A stretch of 64,000 nucleotides of DNA from Massilia brevitalea (GTDB lineage Bacteria; Pseudomonadota; Gammaproteobacteria; Burkholderiales; Burkholderiaceae_D): assembly GCF_030711405.1 (NCBI RefSeq), contig NZ_JAULSI010000033.1:1-64000 (forward strand), in the 5' to 3' direction. The notes beneath the pieces are model-generated. The model was not told the DNA's origin. It did not search any database and was given only the letters and a program-made list of their open reading frames with translations. A program made the translations under genes and the position numbers. Positions 44,094-53,529 of this stretch are shown piece by piece (position 1 is the first letter of the stretch; each line of letters opens with the position of its first letter).

Positions 44094-46670
44094 TCACCCC
44101 GCCCTGGGCACCTTGCGGTCATCATACGGCCCATGCTCCATCCAGTACTGCCGGAACGCCAGCCGCACGTTATCGCGCAACTCCGCATCGCTCCACGGCT
44201 TCGTATAGAACTTGTAGATCGACCCGCGGTTGATCGAGTCGAGCACGACGTTCACCCCTGTATAACCGGACAAAATGATCCGCATCGTGTCCGGATACAT
44301 CTCCTTCACCTTGCTCAGGAACTCGGTGCCGCTCATCACCGGCATGCGCTGGTCGCACATCACCACCTGTACCCGGTACAGCGCCAGCGCTTCAAAGGCC
44401 TCGGACGGCGTGGATGCTGTCAGCACCCGGTAGTTGTCGCGCCTGAACAGGCGGTGCAGCGCACTGAGGGTGTCGGCATCGTCGTCGACCACCAGGACGG
44501 TCTGGACGTTGCTGTCGTCGGCGGCCGGCATGTCGGGCGTGGCGCGGTTCTTGCGCACCAGCGCGGCCAGCTGGCCGGCCGGCAGCGCGCGCGAAAAGTG
44601 AAAACCCTGGATCTCGTCGCAGCGGTTGCGCCGCAGGTAGGCCATCTGGGCGCGCGTTTCCACCCCCTCGGCGATCACCTGCATGTGCAGGCTGTGCGCC
44701 ATGCTGATGATGGCCAGGGCAATCGCCGCGTCGTCGGGGTTGGTGACGATGTCGCGCACGAAAGCGATGTCGATTTTCAGCTTGTCGATCGGGAAGCGCT
44801 TCAGGTAAGCCAGCGACGAGTAGCCGGTGCCGAAGTCGTCGATGGCGATGCGGATGCCGAGTTTCTTCAGGCGCTGCAGCACCTCGATGGTGCGCTCGGC
44901 GTTGGTCATCAGCGCGCTTTCGGTCAGCTCGAGTTCCAGCATGCCGGGCTCGATGCCGTGGCGTTCGATGGCGGCGCGCACCACGCCTTCGAGGTCGCCC
45001 TCGACGAACTGGCGGCTCGACACATTCACGGCCACGCGCACCTCGCGCACACCCTGCGCGTTCCACTCGGCGATCTGGCGGCAGGCTTCGTCGACGATCC
45101 AGTCGCCGATGCGCACCACCATCCCGGTTTCTTCCAGCACCGGTACGAACTCGGCCGGGTACACCAGGCCATGGCCGGGCCGGTTCCAGCGCAGCAGCGC
45201 TTCCACGCCGGTCACGCGGCCGGTGTTCAGTTCCAGCTTGGGCTGGTAGTGCAGCACGAACTGCCCGCCCTCCAGCGCGCTGCGCAGCGCCACTTCCAGG
45301 TCGAGCCGCGCCAGCACCTGCACGTTCATGCCGGCCGTGAAGAAGCGGTAGCCGTCGCGCCCCGCTTCCTTGGCGCGCACCATGGCGGTGTCGGCGTACT
45401 TCACCAGGGTGCCGGGGTCGGTGGCGTCGCTCGGGTACATGGCGATGCCGATGCTGGCCGTGAGCACCGCTTGCTGCCCGCCCAGGTCGAAGGGCGTGCG
45501 CAGCGCTTCGCGGATCTCGTTGGCCACGTGTACCGGCTCGCGCCTGTGTTCGCGTCCCTGCTCGCGCGTCATGTTCAGCACCACCGCGAACTCGTCGCCG
45601 CCCAGGCGGCCGACGGCGTCGCGCAGGTCCATCACGCGCATCAGGCGGTTGCTGAACTGGCGCAGCAGTTCGTCGCCCAGGGCCGGGCCCAGCGAATCGT
45701 TGACGATCTTGAAGCGGTCGAGCGTGATGAACAGCACCGCCACGCGCCAGGCCTTGTCCTGGGCCAGCTCGATCGCTTCGCGCAGGTTCTGGAAGAACAG
45801 GGTGCGGTTCGGCAGGCCAGTCAGTGCGTCGTAGCTGGCCAGGTGCTTCAGGCGCTGCTGGGCGTGGCGGCGCTCGCTGATGTCGCGCGCCACGGCAATC
45901 AGGAGCTTGCTGCTGCCCGCCTCTTCCCACTGCCAGCTGATCTCCACCGGCACCGCGCCTTCGCCGCCGGCGCGCAGCAGCTCGGTCTCGGCGATGTCGG
46001 ATTCGTGGGCGGCGCCATTCGTGTCGAGGTGGCGCTGCAGCTGGTCGGCGGTGGTCAGGCCGAGCGCTACCGGGTCGATGCGCAGCAGCGCGTCGCGCGA
46101 AAAGCCGAGCAGGCGGCAGGCGCCGTCGCTCACATCCACCAGCGCCAGACTGGCGGCGTCGACCAGGAAGATGCCGTCGGAGGTGGCGTCCATGGCGCGC
46201 CGGAAGCGCTCCAGCTCGGCCGTGCGCTCGCGCACCGTGCGTTCCAGGTTGGCGCCGTGGGCCAGCGACTCGCGGTGCATCAGGCGCACTTCGAGCAGGT
46301 TGCGGATGCGCGTCATCACCTCGACCGTGTCGAGCGGCTTGCCGATGAAGTCGCGCGCGCCGGCTTCCAGCGCGGCCAGCTTTTTATCGGGTTCGGCCGT
46401 CACCACCAGCACCGGCAGCCAGGATTCGCTTTCCAGGGGCTTCAGGGCCTCCATCACCTGGAAGCCGTCCATGTGCGGCATGTGCAGGTCGAGGATGATC
46501 AGGTCGAAGCGGTACTTCAGGTGCAGGGCCACCACCTGGCGCGGGTCGGTGGTGCTGTGCACATTCTCGTAGCCGGTGGTCTTCAGCAGGTATTCGAGCA
46601 GCTGCACGTTGACGGGCTGGTCGTCGACCACCAGCACGCGTGCACGCCGCACCTCGGCGGGCGTGATCAT
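44094..46670 (-). CDS. REC-PAS-GGDEF-EAL-REC cyclic-di-GMP protein
   Basis: An 858-residue cytosolic regulator. The N-terminal receiver has acceptor Asp61 (LIILDLHMPHMDG). A PAS domain lies at about 155-275. The GGDEF domain has an intact GRLGGDEFAVVL near residue 357, and the EAL domain an intact GVEALLRW near 488 and DDFGTGYSSLAYLKRFPID. A second receiver at about 730-850 has its Asp near 771 (VVMCDQRMPVMSG) and Lys in FYTKPW, of the type seen in RpfG-like regulators. Both catalytic signatures look active, so it may make or degrade c-di-GMP depending on phosphorylation. It overlaps the upstream hybrid kinase by 4 bases and is probably phosphorylated by it. Confidence 0.92.
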   Translation of the reverse strand: MITPAEVRRARVLVVDDQPVNVQLLEYLLKTTGYENVHSTTDPRQVVALHLKYRFDLIILDLHMPHMDGFQVMEALKPLESESWLPVLVVTAEPDKKLAALEAGARDFIGKPLDTVEVMTRIRNLLEVRLMHRESLAHGANLERTVRERTAELERFRRAMDATSDGIFLVDAASLALVDVSDGACRLLGFSRDALLRIDPVALGLTTADQLQRHLDTNGAAHESDIAETELLRAGGEGAVPVEISWQWEEAGSSKLLIAVARDISERRHAQQRLKHLASYDALTGLPNRTLFFQNLREAIELAQDKAWRVAVLFITLDRFKIVNDSLGPALGDELLRQFSNRLMRVMDLRDAVGRLGGDEFAVVLNMTREQGREHRREPVHVANEIREALRTPFDLGGQQAVLTASIGIAMYPSDATDPGTLVKYADTAMVRAKEAGRDGYRFFTAGMNVQVLARLDLEVALRSALEGGQFVLHYQPKLELNTGRVTGVEALLRWNRPGHGLVYPAEFVPVLEETGMVVRIGDWIVDEACRQIAEWNAQGVREVRVAVNVSSRQFVEGDLEGVVRAAIERHGIEPGMLELELTESALMTNAERTIEVLQRLKKLGIRIAIDDFGTGYSSLAYLKRFPIDKLKIDIAFVRDIVTNPDDAAIALAIISMAHSLHMQVIAEGVETRAQMAYLRRNRCDEIQGFHFSRALPAGQLAALVRKNRATPDMPAADDSNVQTVLVVDDDADTLSALHRLFRRDNYRVLTASTPSEAFEALALYRVQVVMCDQRMPVMSGTEFLSKVKEMYPDTMRIILSGYTGVNVVLDSINRGSIYKFYTKPWSDAELRDNVRLAFRQYWMEHGPYDDRKVPRAG

Positions 46671-48682
46671 GTTTCTTGTCCTTTCCCGGCAGCCAGCTGG
46701 GCCAGCGTGCCGTCGATCGCTTCGTTGAACTTGTCGATGTCGACCGGTTTCGTCAGGTAGCGGAAAAAGCCTGCCGCCATGCCGCGCTCGATGTCGCTGG
46801 CCATGGCGTTCGCCGACAGGGCGATGGCCGGGATGGCGGCCGTCTGCACGTCGCGGCGCAGTTCGGCCAGCACCTCGTAGCCGCTCATGCCGGGCAGGTT
46901 AATGTCCATCAAAATGATGTCGGGGCGCCGTTCGCGCGCCAGCGCCAGCCCGTCGGGGCCGTTGTTGGCGGAGACCAGGCGCAGGTCGGGCCGGAAGCGC
47001 ACGATCTCCTCGACCAGCCGCAGGTTGGCCGGGTTGTCCTCGACGTACAGGACCAGGTGCGGGGCGCCGGCGGCGCGTTCGGACCACGCCACCGCCACGC
47101 CATCCTCGGCCGCGTTGGGTCCCACCAGCGGCGCCGTGGTGCCCAGTTCGATCGCGAACACGCTGCCCACGCCGGGACTGCTGCTCACGTGAATCGATCC
47201 GCCCATCAGCTCCACCAGGCGGCGCGTGACCACCAGGCCGATGCCGGTGCCTTCCTGGGCGCCGGCTTCCTGGCCCAGGCGGTTGAAGGGCTGGAACAGG
47301 CTGTCGAGCTGGTCGGGGCGCAGGCCCATGCCGGTGTCCTGCACCGCGATGCGCAGGCGGCCCGGCCCGGCCGCGGCGCAGTCGAGCACCACGGCGCCGG
47401 CCTCGCGGTTGTACTTCACCGCGTTCGACAGGAGATTGAGCAGCACCTGCTTCAGGCGCGTGCGGTCGGCCAGCAGCACCGCGCCCACCTGCTCGGGGAA
47501 CAGCACGCGGATGCCGCGCCCGGCCGCCAGCGGCGCGATCATGGTGCGGCACTCTTCCAGGATCTCGCCCAGGGCCACCGGCTCCATGCTGAGCGGGATC
47601 GTGCCCGACTCCACCTTGGCCAGGTCGAGGATCTCGTTGATCAGGGTGAGCAAATGGCGCCCCGACTTCAGGATGTGGCTGGCGAATTCCTTCTTTTGCG
47701 CGTCGCTGGTCGGCAGCGCTTCCGAGGTGAGGATCTGGGCGAAGCCGAGGATGGCGTTCAGCGGCGTGCGCAGCTCGTGGCTCATCGAAGAAAGAAAAGC
47801 CGATTTCGCCTGGTTCGCGGTGCGCGCCTCGTCGATGGCATTCGCCAGTTCGGCGTTCGCCAGCGCCAGCTGCAGGGTGCGTTCGTCGACCCGGTGTTCG
47901 AGCTGTTCGTTCAGGCGCATCACTTCCTGCTGGGCGCGCGAACGTTCCTGGGCTTCGCGCGCGATGACGGCGTTCGAGTCTTCCAGCTCGCGGGTGCGGC
48001 TCTCGATCTCGCTCAGCATGGCGTTGAAGGAATCGACCAGCTCGGCCGCCTCGTCGTTGCTGATGCGCGGGGCGCGGCGCGAATAATCGCGCGTCGCCAC
48101 CACGTCGTGGGCGATCTCGGTAATCGCCACGATGGGCGCGGTGATGATGCTGCCCAGGCGCCGCATCAACAAATACGCAATCGCCATCGCCAGCAAGGTG
48201 ACGCCAAACGCGATTGCCAGGTAATCCAGGGTACGCGCCAGCAGGCGGTTCTCGGCGCGCAGCCAGACCGTGCCCACGGTTTCGCCATTCTCGACCACCG
48301 GGCGGAACACGACCAGATGGTCGCCCTCGACACGCGCCCCCGCGCTTTCGGCGCGCGCCGGGAAGACGGTGCCGGCGCCCTCGGCCGCGTAGGAGGCGAA
48401 CAGGCGCCCGCGGTCGTCGTAGATGGCGGCGGCGTCGACCATCGGGCGGGTGCGCAGCAGGGCCAGGTTCTCGCCGGCCAGGCGCGCGTCGTCGAAGGAC
48501 AGGGCGGCCGAGGTCATGTGGCCGACCAGCTCGGCCTGGGTCGAGAGATCGTTGATCAGGGTGCGGTGGTAGCTGCGCAGGTCGTAGCCGATCACCAGCC
48601 CGACCGAGACCACCAGCGCGGCCAGGGTGGTGGCCATCACGACGGCGACCAGCTTCTTGCGGATCGAGGGCAGGCGGATCAT
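46667..48682 (-). CDS. Hybrid sensor histidine kinase with HAMP and receiver
   Basis: A 671-residue membrane kinase. TM1 is at about 9-31, a periplasmic CHASE8-like segment spans 32-150, TM2 is at about 155-175, then HAMP and a coiled coil to about 285. HisKA has the acceptor His near 302 (SSMSHELRTPLNAIL), the ATPase shows LLSNAVKYN and GTGIGLVVTRRL, and a C-terminal receiver has its Asp near 591 (IILMDINLPGMSG) and Lys in YLTKPVD. The start at 48682 (MIRLPSIRKKLVAVV) gives a normal N-terminus; a GTG at 48730 is in frame. Its 3' end overlaps the REC-PAS-GGDEF-EAL-REC gene by ATGA, so the pair forms one signalling unit. Confidence 0.93.
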   Translation of the reverse strand: MIRLPSIRKKLVAVVMATTLAALVVSVGLVIGYDLRSYHRTLINDLSTQAELVGHMTSAALSFDDARLAGENLALLRTRPMVDAAAIYDDRGRLFASYAAEGAGTVFPARAESAGARVEGDHLVVFRPVVENGETVGTVWLRAENRLLARTLDYLAIAFGVTLLAMAIAYLLMRRLGSIITAPIVAITEIAHDVVATRDYSRRAPRISNDEAAELVDSFNAMLSEIESRTRELEDSNAVIAREAQERSRAQQEVMRLNEQLEHRVDERTLQLALANAELANAIDEARTANQAKSAFLSSMSHELRTPLNAILGFAQILTSEALPTSDAQKKEFASHILKSGRHLLTLINEILDLAKVESGTIPLSMEPVALGEILEECRTMIAPLAAGRGIRVLFPEQVGAVLLADRTRLKQVLLNLLSNAVKYNREAGAVVLDCAAAGPGRLRIAVQDTGMGLRPDQLDSLFQPFNRLGQEAGAQEGTGIGLVVTRRLVELMGGSIHVSSSPGVGSVFAIELGTTAPLVGPNAAEDGVAVAWSERAAGAPHLVLYVEDNPANLRLVEEIVRFRPDLRLVSANNGPDGLALARERRPDIILMDINLPGMSGYEVLAELRRDVQTAAIPAIALSANAMASDIERGMAAGFFRYLTKPVDIDKFNEAIDGTLAQLAAGKGQET

Positions 48683-49099
48683 GGCGCCACGCCAGTCTGG
48701 AAGGGCGACAGTATCCCGTGCGCACGCCACGCGGCCCGGATGGACAAAACCATCACGGCCGCGCCGGCCAGGCCCGGCAGCACGCGTATTGATGAAGCAA
48801 CATTGTGGTCGATTGAATAAAGGAAACTCGGCGGATACCGCCGCGATGCAGGATAGCAGCAGGCAATGTCAACGTGTCGCACGGAACATTTCGTACGCTG
48901 AAAGCGTGCAACTCTACGCCTTCCCTTGTCATTTGGATAGCATAGTCGCGGATTTTTCCTGCAAGTTTGCTACACCGGCAGCTGCCTGCGCGCGCTAGAA
49001 TGCCTATTGCGCGAACAAGGCTGTCGCCCCTGCTGCGCCACCGGCTTTCCGCTGATTTGCCTGGTGCGTACAGTAACGTTACATCACCGGAGGAGCCGC
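48683..49099. other. Divergent intergenic region, no gene seen
   Basis: This 417-base region lies between the hybrid kinase and pncC. It contains no convincing protein or RNA gene. A 10-bp palindrome GTAACGTTAC (49073-49082) lies just ahead of the pncC ribosome binding site and could be a regulator site, without further support. Confidence 0.4.
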
Positions 49100-49582
49100 A
49101 TGAGCAACGAAATGATCGAACTCGCCACCAAGGTTGGCGCGGCATTGCAGGCCAAGCGCCTGGTGCTGGCCACCGCCGAGTCCTGCACCGGCGGCGGCGT
49201 GTCGCAGGCCGTCACCGAGATCGCCGGCTCCACCGCCTGGTTCGACTGCGGCTTCGTCACCTATTCGAACAACTCGAAGACCGAACTGCTGGACGTGCCG
49301 GCGGCGCTGATCGCGCAATTCGGTTCCGTCAGCGAGGAAGTTGCCGGCGCCATGGCCGAGGGCGCGCTCTCGAACAGCAATGCCGATGTATCCCTCTCGA
49401 CCACCGGCATCGCCGGCCCCACCGGCGCGGTGCCGGGCAAGCCGGTCGGCACGGTCTGTTTCGGCTGGACGCGCGGCGACACCACCTTTACCGAACGCCT
49501 GGTCTTCCAGGGCGACCGCCAGGCCGTGCGCGAACAGACCGTCATCCACGCGCTGCGCGGACTGCTGCGCTTTATTGAATAG
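49100..49582 (+). CDS. pncC: Nicotinamide-nucleotide amidase, CinA C-terminal domain family
   Basis: A 160-residue stand-alone CinA C-terminal domain. The nucleophile region TAESCTGGGVSQAVTE is at about 28-43, then FDCGFVTYSNNSKTELLDV, and STTGIAGPTGAVPGKPVGTV. It deamidates nicotinamide mononucleotide to nicotinate mononucleotide in pyridine nucleotide recycling. GGAGG precedes the ATG at 49100. Its stop overlaps the start of the metallophosphoesterase gene. Confidence 0.94.
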   Translation: MSNEMIELATKVGAALQAKRLVLATAESCTGGGVSQAVTEIAGSTAWFDCGFVTYSNNSKTELLDVPAALIAQFGSVSEEVAGAMAEGALSNSNADVSLSTTGIAGPTGAVPGKPVGTVCFGWTRGDTTFTERLVFQGDRQAVREQTVIHALRGLLRFIE

Positions 49583-50478
49583 TGCAGCCGGTCCGTGTAG
49601 TCCTGGCCGCGCTGGCCGCCCTGTGTTCGCACGCCTGTGCGAACGCGGCACCGGTGCAGACGGTCTACGCCGCCGGCGACATCGCCCGCTGCGCCCATCC
49701 CGATCCGCGCTGGTCGGGCGCGGCCGATACCGCCGCCGTGGTGGCCGCCGGCCTGGCCACCGCCCCGCAAGCCGTGGTGCTGACCCTGGGCGACCACACT
49801 TACCCGCGCGGCACGGCCAGGGAATTCGCCGATTGCTACGACCCGACCTGGGGCCGCTTCAAGGACCGCACCTGGCCCACGCCCGGCAACCACGAGTACT
49901 ACACGAAGGGCGCCCTGCCCTACTTCGCCTATTTCGGCGAGCGCGCCGGACGCCCGGAGCGCAGCTGGTACAGCCTGACGCTCGGCAGCTGGCACGTGAT
50001 TTCGCTCGACAGCAACCTGGCCCCGGACGCGCACGCCGCCCAGCTGGACTGGCTGCGCGAGGAACTGAAGAACAACCCGCGCCGCTGCACCCTCGCCTTC
50101 TGGCACCATCCGCTGTACAGTTCGGGCGGGCACGGCAGCGTGCCGAAAATGCGCGGCGCCTGGGCCCTGCTGCACGCGGCCGGCGCGGAACTGGTATTGT
50201 CCGGGCACGACCACGACTACGAGCGCTTTGCACCGCAGGATGCGCACGGCAAGCCGGACCCGCGCGGGATGCGCCAGTTCGTGGTCGGCACCGGCGGCGC
50301 CTTTGCCACGCCCTTCCTCCTGTTCGCGAAGCACAGCGAAGTGCGCGACGCCAGCCGCAACGCCGTGCTGCGCTTGCGGCTGCGCGCAGACGGCTACGAC
50401 TGGGAATTGCTGGAAGCGACCCCACCTATGCTGCCGAACGCCTCGCCGCCCGACCATGGCAGCGCCGCCTGCCACTGA
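49582..50478 (+). CDS. Exported metallophosphoesterase
   Basis: A 298-residue calcineurin-like phosphoesterase with a signal peptide (VVLAALAALCSHACANAAP). Metal-binding motifs are YAAGDIA, LTLGDHTYP, TPGNHEYY, WHHPLYSSG and SGHDHDYERF, the full set for the purple-acid-phosphatase-like type. Substrate is unknown; periplasmic. The start is a GTG at 49582 that shares a base with the pncC stop (taGTG), so it is probably translated by coupling. Confidence 0.9.
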   Translation: MQPVRVVLAALAALCSHACANAAPVQTVYAAGDIARCAHPDPRWSGAADTAAVVAAGLATAPQAVVLTLGDHTYPRGTAREFADCYDPTWGRFKDRTWPTPGNHEYYTKGALPYFAYFGERAGRPERSWYSLTLGSWHVISLDSNLAPDAHAAQLDWLREELKNNPRRCTLAFWHHPLYSSGGHGSVPKMRGAWALLHAAGAELVLSGHDHDYERFAPQDAHGKPDPRGMRQFVVGTGGAFATPFLLFAKHSEVRDASRNAVLRLRLRADGYDWELLEATPPMLPNASPPDHGSAACH

Positions 50479-50505
50479 CACATTGAATGAATCCTGGAGT
50501 ACCGC

Positions 50506-53379
50506 ATGAAAACCCGACCGCTGTTCGCCGCATCCGTGCTGCTGGCCGCTGCTAACAGTACCGGCGCAGCAGGAGCGGCCGCCGCGGCGGCCCCGCCTGC
50601 CGCGCCTGTGGCGCCTGCATCGTCTGGCGCGCCGCCAGCGCCGCTCGATATACCGCACATCGCCTTCGACAAATACACGCTGCCGAACGGCCTGCAAGTC
50701 ATCCTGGTGGAAGACAAGCGCCTGCCCGTGGTGGCCGTGAATGTCTGGTACCACGTCGGCCCGGCCAACGAAGCGCCCGGCCTGGCCGGCTTCGCCCACC
50801 TGTTCGAGCACATGATGTTCGCCGGCAGCAAGCACCTGCCGCGCGGCCTGGCCGACCGCCTGCTCGAAGGCGCCGGCGCCAGCGACAGCAATGGCGGCAC
50901 CGGCTACGACAGCACCAGCTACTACGACACCGTGCCCGCCAACCAGCTCGAACTGGCGCTGTGGGTGCACGCCGACCGCATGGGCTACCTGCTCGACGTG
51001 CTGGACCAGAAATCCCTGGCCAACCAGCAGGACGTGGTGCGCAACGAGCGCCGCGAGACCGTGGAAAACGAACCCTACGGGATCGTCGAGGAAGCCCTGA
51101 ACCACGCGCTGTTCCCGCCCGAGCACCCGTACTACGCCTCGGTGATCGGCTCGCACACCGACATCCAGAACGCGAAACTGACCGACGTGCGCGACTTCTT
51201 CACGCGCTACTACGGCCCCAACAACGCCAGCATCGTGATTGCCGGCGACATCGACAAGGTGGCGGCGCGCGCCCTGGTGGCCAAGTACTTCGGCAGCCTG
51301 AAGCGCGGCCCGGATGTCGAGCGCCCGCAGGTGACCACGCCGCCGATCACGCAGGAACGCCGCCTGACGGTACCGGACCGCGTCGAACTGCCGCGCGTGT
51401 ACATGGGCTGGCTCACGCCGCCCGCCTACCAGCCGGGCGACGCCGAACTGTCGGTGGCGGCGCAGATCCTCGCCGGCGGCAAGTCGAGCCGCCTGTACCA
51501 ATCCCTGGTCTACGAGCGCCAGATCGCCCAGGACGTCGACGCCGACCAGGATGCGCGCGCCCTCGCCTCCACCTTCCTGGTCGAGGTGACCGCGCGCGCC
51601 GGCCACACGGCGCAGGAACTGGAAGCGGCCATCGACGCCGAACTGGACGCCCTGCGCGAACAGGGTCCGCACGAGGCAGAAGTCGAACGCGCCAAGCGCC
51701 AGATCGAAACCGCCATGCTCACCGGCCTGGAACAATTGGGCGGCGACGGCCTGGCCGACCAGCTGAACCACTACAACCAGTTCACCGGCAACCCGGGCTA
51801 CCTGGCCGAGGACATCGCCGCGCTGCGCCGCATCACCGCGGCCGACGTGCAGCGCGCCGTGCGCACATGGCTGCAGCCGAAGAACCGGGTAGTGGTGGCC
51901 GGCGTGCCGGGCGAGCCGACGCTGCCGCACGACCCGCCGCTGCCGAAAACGCCGAAAGCGTCCAGGACCGCGAAGACGGTCAAGACCCGGCACGCCGGCG
52001 CCAACGAAGCCGAAGCCTGGCGCGCAAAAGCGCCGCAGGCTGGTCCGGCGCCGGGCTTCATGCTGCCGCTGGGCGAAGCCTTCCGGCTCGCGAACGGCCT
52101 GACCGTGATCCACCATCGCAACCCTGCGCTGCCGCTGGTGTCGGCCGAAGTCGTGATCCGCAGCGGCGCCGACAGCAACCCCCTGGCCCTGCCCGGCCTG
52201 GCCGGCTTCACCGCGCAGATGCTCACCGAAGGTACGGGCAAGCGCAGCGCCCTGGCGATTGCCGAGGAGATCGCGCAGCTGGGCGCCTTCATGGATGCCG
52301 ACAGCGGCACCAATGCCTCGGCGGTGTCGCTGCTGGCGCTGCGCTCGACCTTCGAGCAAGCCTTTGCCGTCATGGCCGACGTGGTGCTGCATCCGGCCTT
52401 CCCGCCTGAGGAAGTCGAGCGCCAGCGCGCCAGCCGCCTTGGCGACCTGCTGGGCCAGCGCGACGAAGCCGAAGCGGTGGCCTCGGTGGCCGCCGCCGGC
52501 GCCCTGTACGGCCCGCGCCATCCCTACGGCTACGGCCAGCTGGGCACCGAGCCCGCGATCCGCGCCGTCGCGCGTGAAGACTTGTTCGGCTTCTGGCGCC
52601 GCCACTACGTGCCGTCGAACGCGGCCTTGGTTGTCACCGGCGACATCCGGCGCGAGGAACTGCAGGCGCTGGCGGAGAGATATTTCGGCGCCTGGCAAGT
52701 GGCCGACGCGCCGCCGTTCGCCCCGGGCACGCCCGGCCCGACGCGCGCACGCGTGGTCCTGGTCGACAAGCCCGGCGCGCCGCAGACCGCGCTGCGCCTG
52801 GTGACCTTTGGCGCAGAGCGCACCAGCGAACAATATCCGGCGCTGGAAGTGATGAACGCGGCTTTTGGCGGCCTGTTCACCAGCCGCATCAACCAGAACC
52901 TGCGCGAAGAAAAAGGCTACAGCTACGGCGTGTTCTCGGGCTTTCGCTACGGCCGCGCACCGGGCCCGTTCAGCATCGCCGGCAGCGTGCGCGCCGACGC
53001 CACCGGCGCCTCGGTGGCCGAGATCCTGCGCGAGGCACGCGCGATGATCGACGCCCCGCTCGGCGTCGACGAACTGACGGGCGCGCGCAACGCCCAGCTG
53101 CTGTCGCTGCCGAACGGCTTCGAGACGAATGCCGACATCGGCGCCAGCCTCGCCGAAGCCTTCGTCTTCGGCCTGCCGCTCGACTACTACCGCCAGCTGC
53201 CCGACAAGCTGGCTGCGGTGACTGCAGAAGATGTGCAGCAAGCCGCACGCCGCTACCTCGACCCCGCGCATCTGGTCATCGTGGCCGTCGGCGACCGCAA
53301 GCGCATCCTGCCGCAACTCGACAAGCTCAAGCTCGGCCCCATCGAAATCCGCGACACCGAGGGACAACTGCTGCAATAA
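50506..53379 (+). CDS. M16 family zinc peptidase, two-domain
   Basis: A 957-residue exported peptidase with an N-terminal signal followed by an Ala/Pro-rich linker to about residue 48. The first M16 half has the inverted zinc motif His98-Leu-Phe-Glu101-His102 and the downstream acidic ligand in NERRETVENEPYG. The second half (from about residue 525, FRLANGLTVIHHRN) lacks HxxEH, as in the partner subunit of bipartite M16 proteases. A charged linker rich in Lys, Thr and Pro (about 485-510) joins the halves. Such fusions of the PqqL/YmxG type degrade peptides in the periplasm. A palindromic repeat starts 2 nt after its stop. Confidence 0.93.
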   Translation: MKTRPLFAASVLLAAANSTGAAGAAAAAAPPAAPVAPASSGAPPAPLDIPHIAFDKYTLPNGLQVILVEDKRLPVVAVNVWYHVGPANEAPGLAGFAHLFEHMMFAGSKHLPRGLADRLLEGAGASDSNGGTGYDSTSYYDTVPANQLELALWVHADRMGYLLDVLDQKSLANQQDVVRNERRETVENEPYGIVEEALNHALFPPEHPYYASVIGSHTDIQNAKLTDVRDFFTRYYGPNNASIVIAGDIDKVAARALVAKYFGSLKRGPDVERPQVTTPPITQERRLTVPDRVELPRVYMGWLTPPAYQPGDAELSVAAQILAGGKSSRLYQSLVYERQIAQDVDADQDARALASTFLVEVTARAGHTAQELEAAIDAELDALREQGPHEAEVERAKRQIETAMLTGLEQLGGDGLADQLNHYNQFTGNPGYLAEDIAALRRITAADVQRAVRTWLQPKNRVVVAGVPGEPTLPHDPPLPKTPKASRTAKTVKTRHAGANEAEAWRAKAPQAGPAPGFMLPLGEAFRLANGLTVIHHRNPALPLVSAEVVIRSGADSNPLALPGLAGFTAQMLTEGTGKRSALAIAEEIAQLGAFMDADSGTNASAVSLLALRSTFEQAFAVMADVVLHPAFPPEEVERQRASRLGDLLGQRDEAEAVASVAAAGALYGPRHPYGYGQLGTEPAIRAVAREDLFGFWRRHYVPSNAALVVTGDIRREELQALAERYFGAWQVADAPPFAPGTPGPTRARVVLVDKPGAPQTALRLVTFGAERTSEQYPALEVMNAAFGGLFTSRINQNLREEKGYSYGVFSGFRYGRAPGPFSIAGSVRADATGASVAEILREARAMIDAPLGVDELTGARNAQLLSLPNGFETNADIGASLAEAFVFGLPLDYYRQLPDKLAAVTAEDVQQAARRYLDPAHLVIVAVGDRKRILPQLDKLKLGPIEIRDTEGQLLQ

Positions 53380-53380
53380 G

Positions 53381-53408
53381 GTAGGGTGGGCACTTGTGCC
53401 CACGCGGT
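53381..53408. repeat. Single dispersed palindrome
   Basis: A forward family copy with loop TT, starting 2 nt after the M16 stop codon. The downstream sequence (CTGACC...GCACCGCGGCGA) resembles that following the copy at 61499, so this may be a composite that has lost its second arm. Confidence 0.85.
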
Positions 53409-53529
53409 CTGACCATCTGCACCGCGGCGACAAAATTTGCACCACGCGTTCCGGACAACCCGCGTTCCCCAAACACCGGGTTGTCGAATCGTCTATCATG
53501 GCCCAACTGTATTCACATACCGGCAGCCC

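Noticed and set aside
48682..48730. Upstream GTG start for the hybrid kinase
   Set aside because: It adds 16 residues (MACARDTV...) before a typical cytoplasmic start and TM1, without a ribosome binding site.
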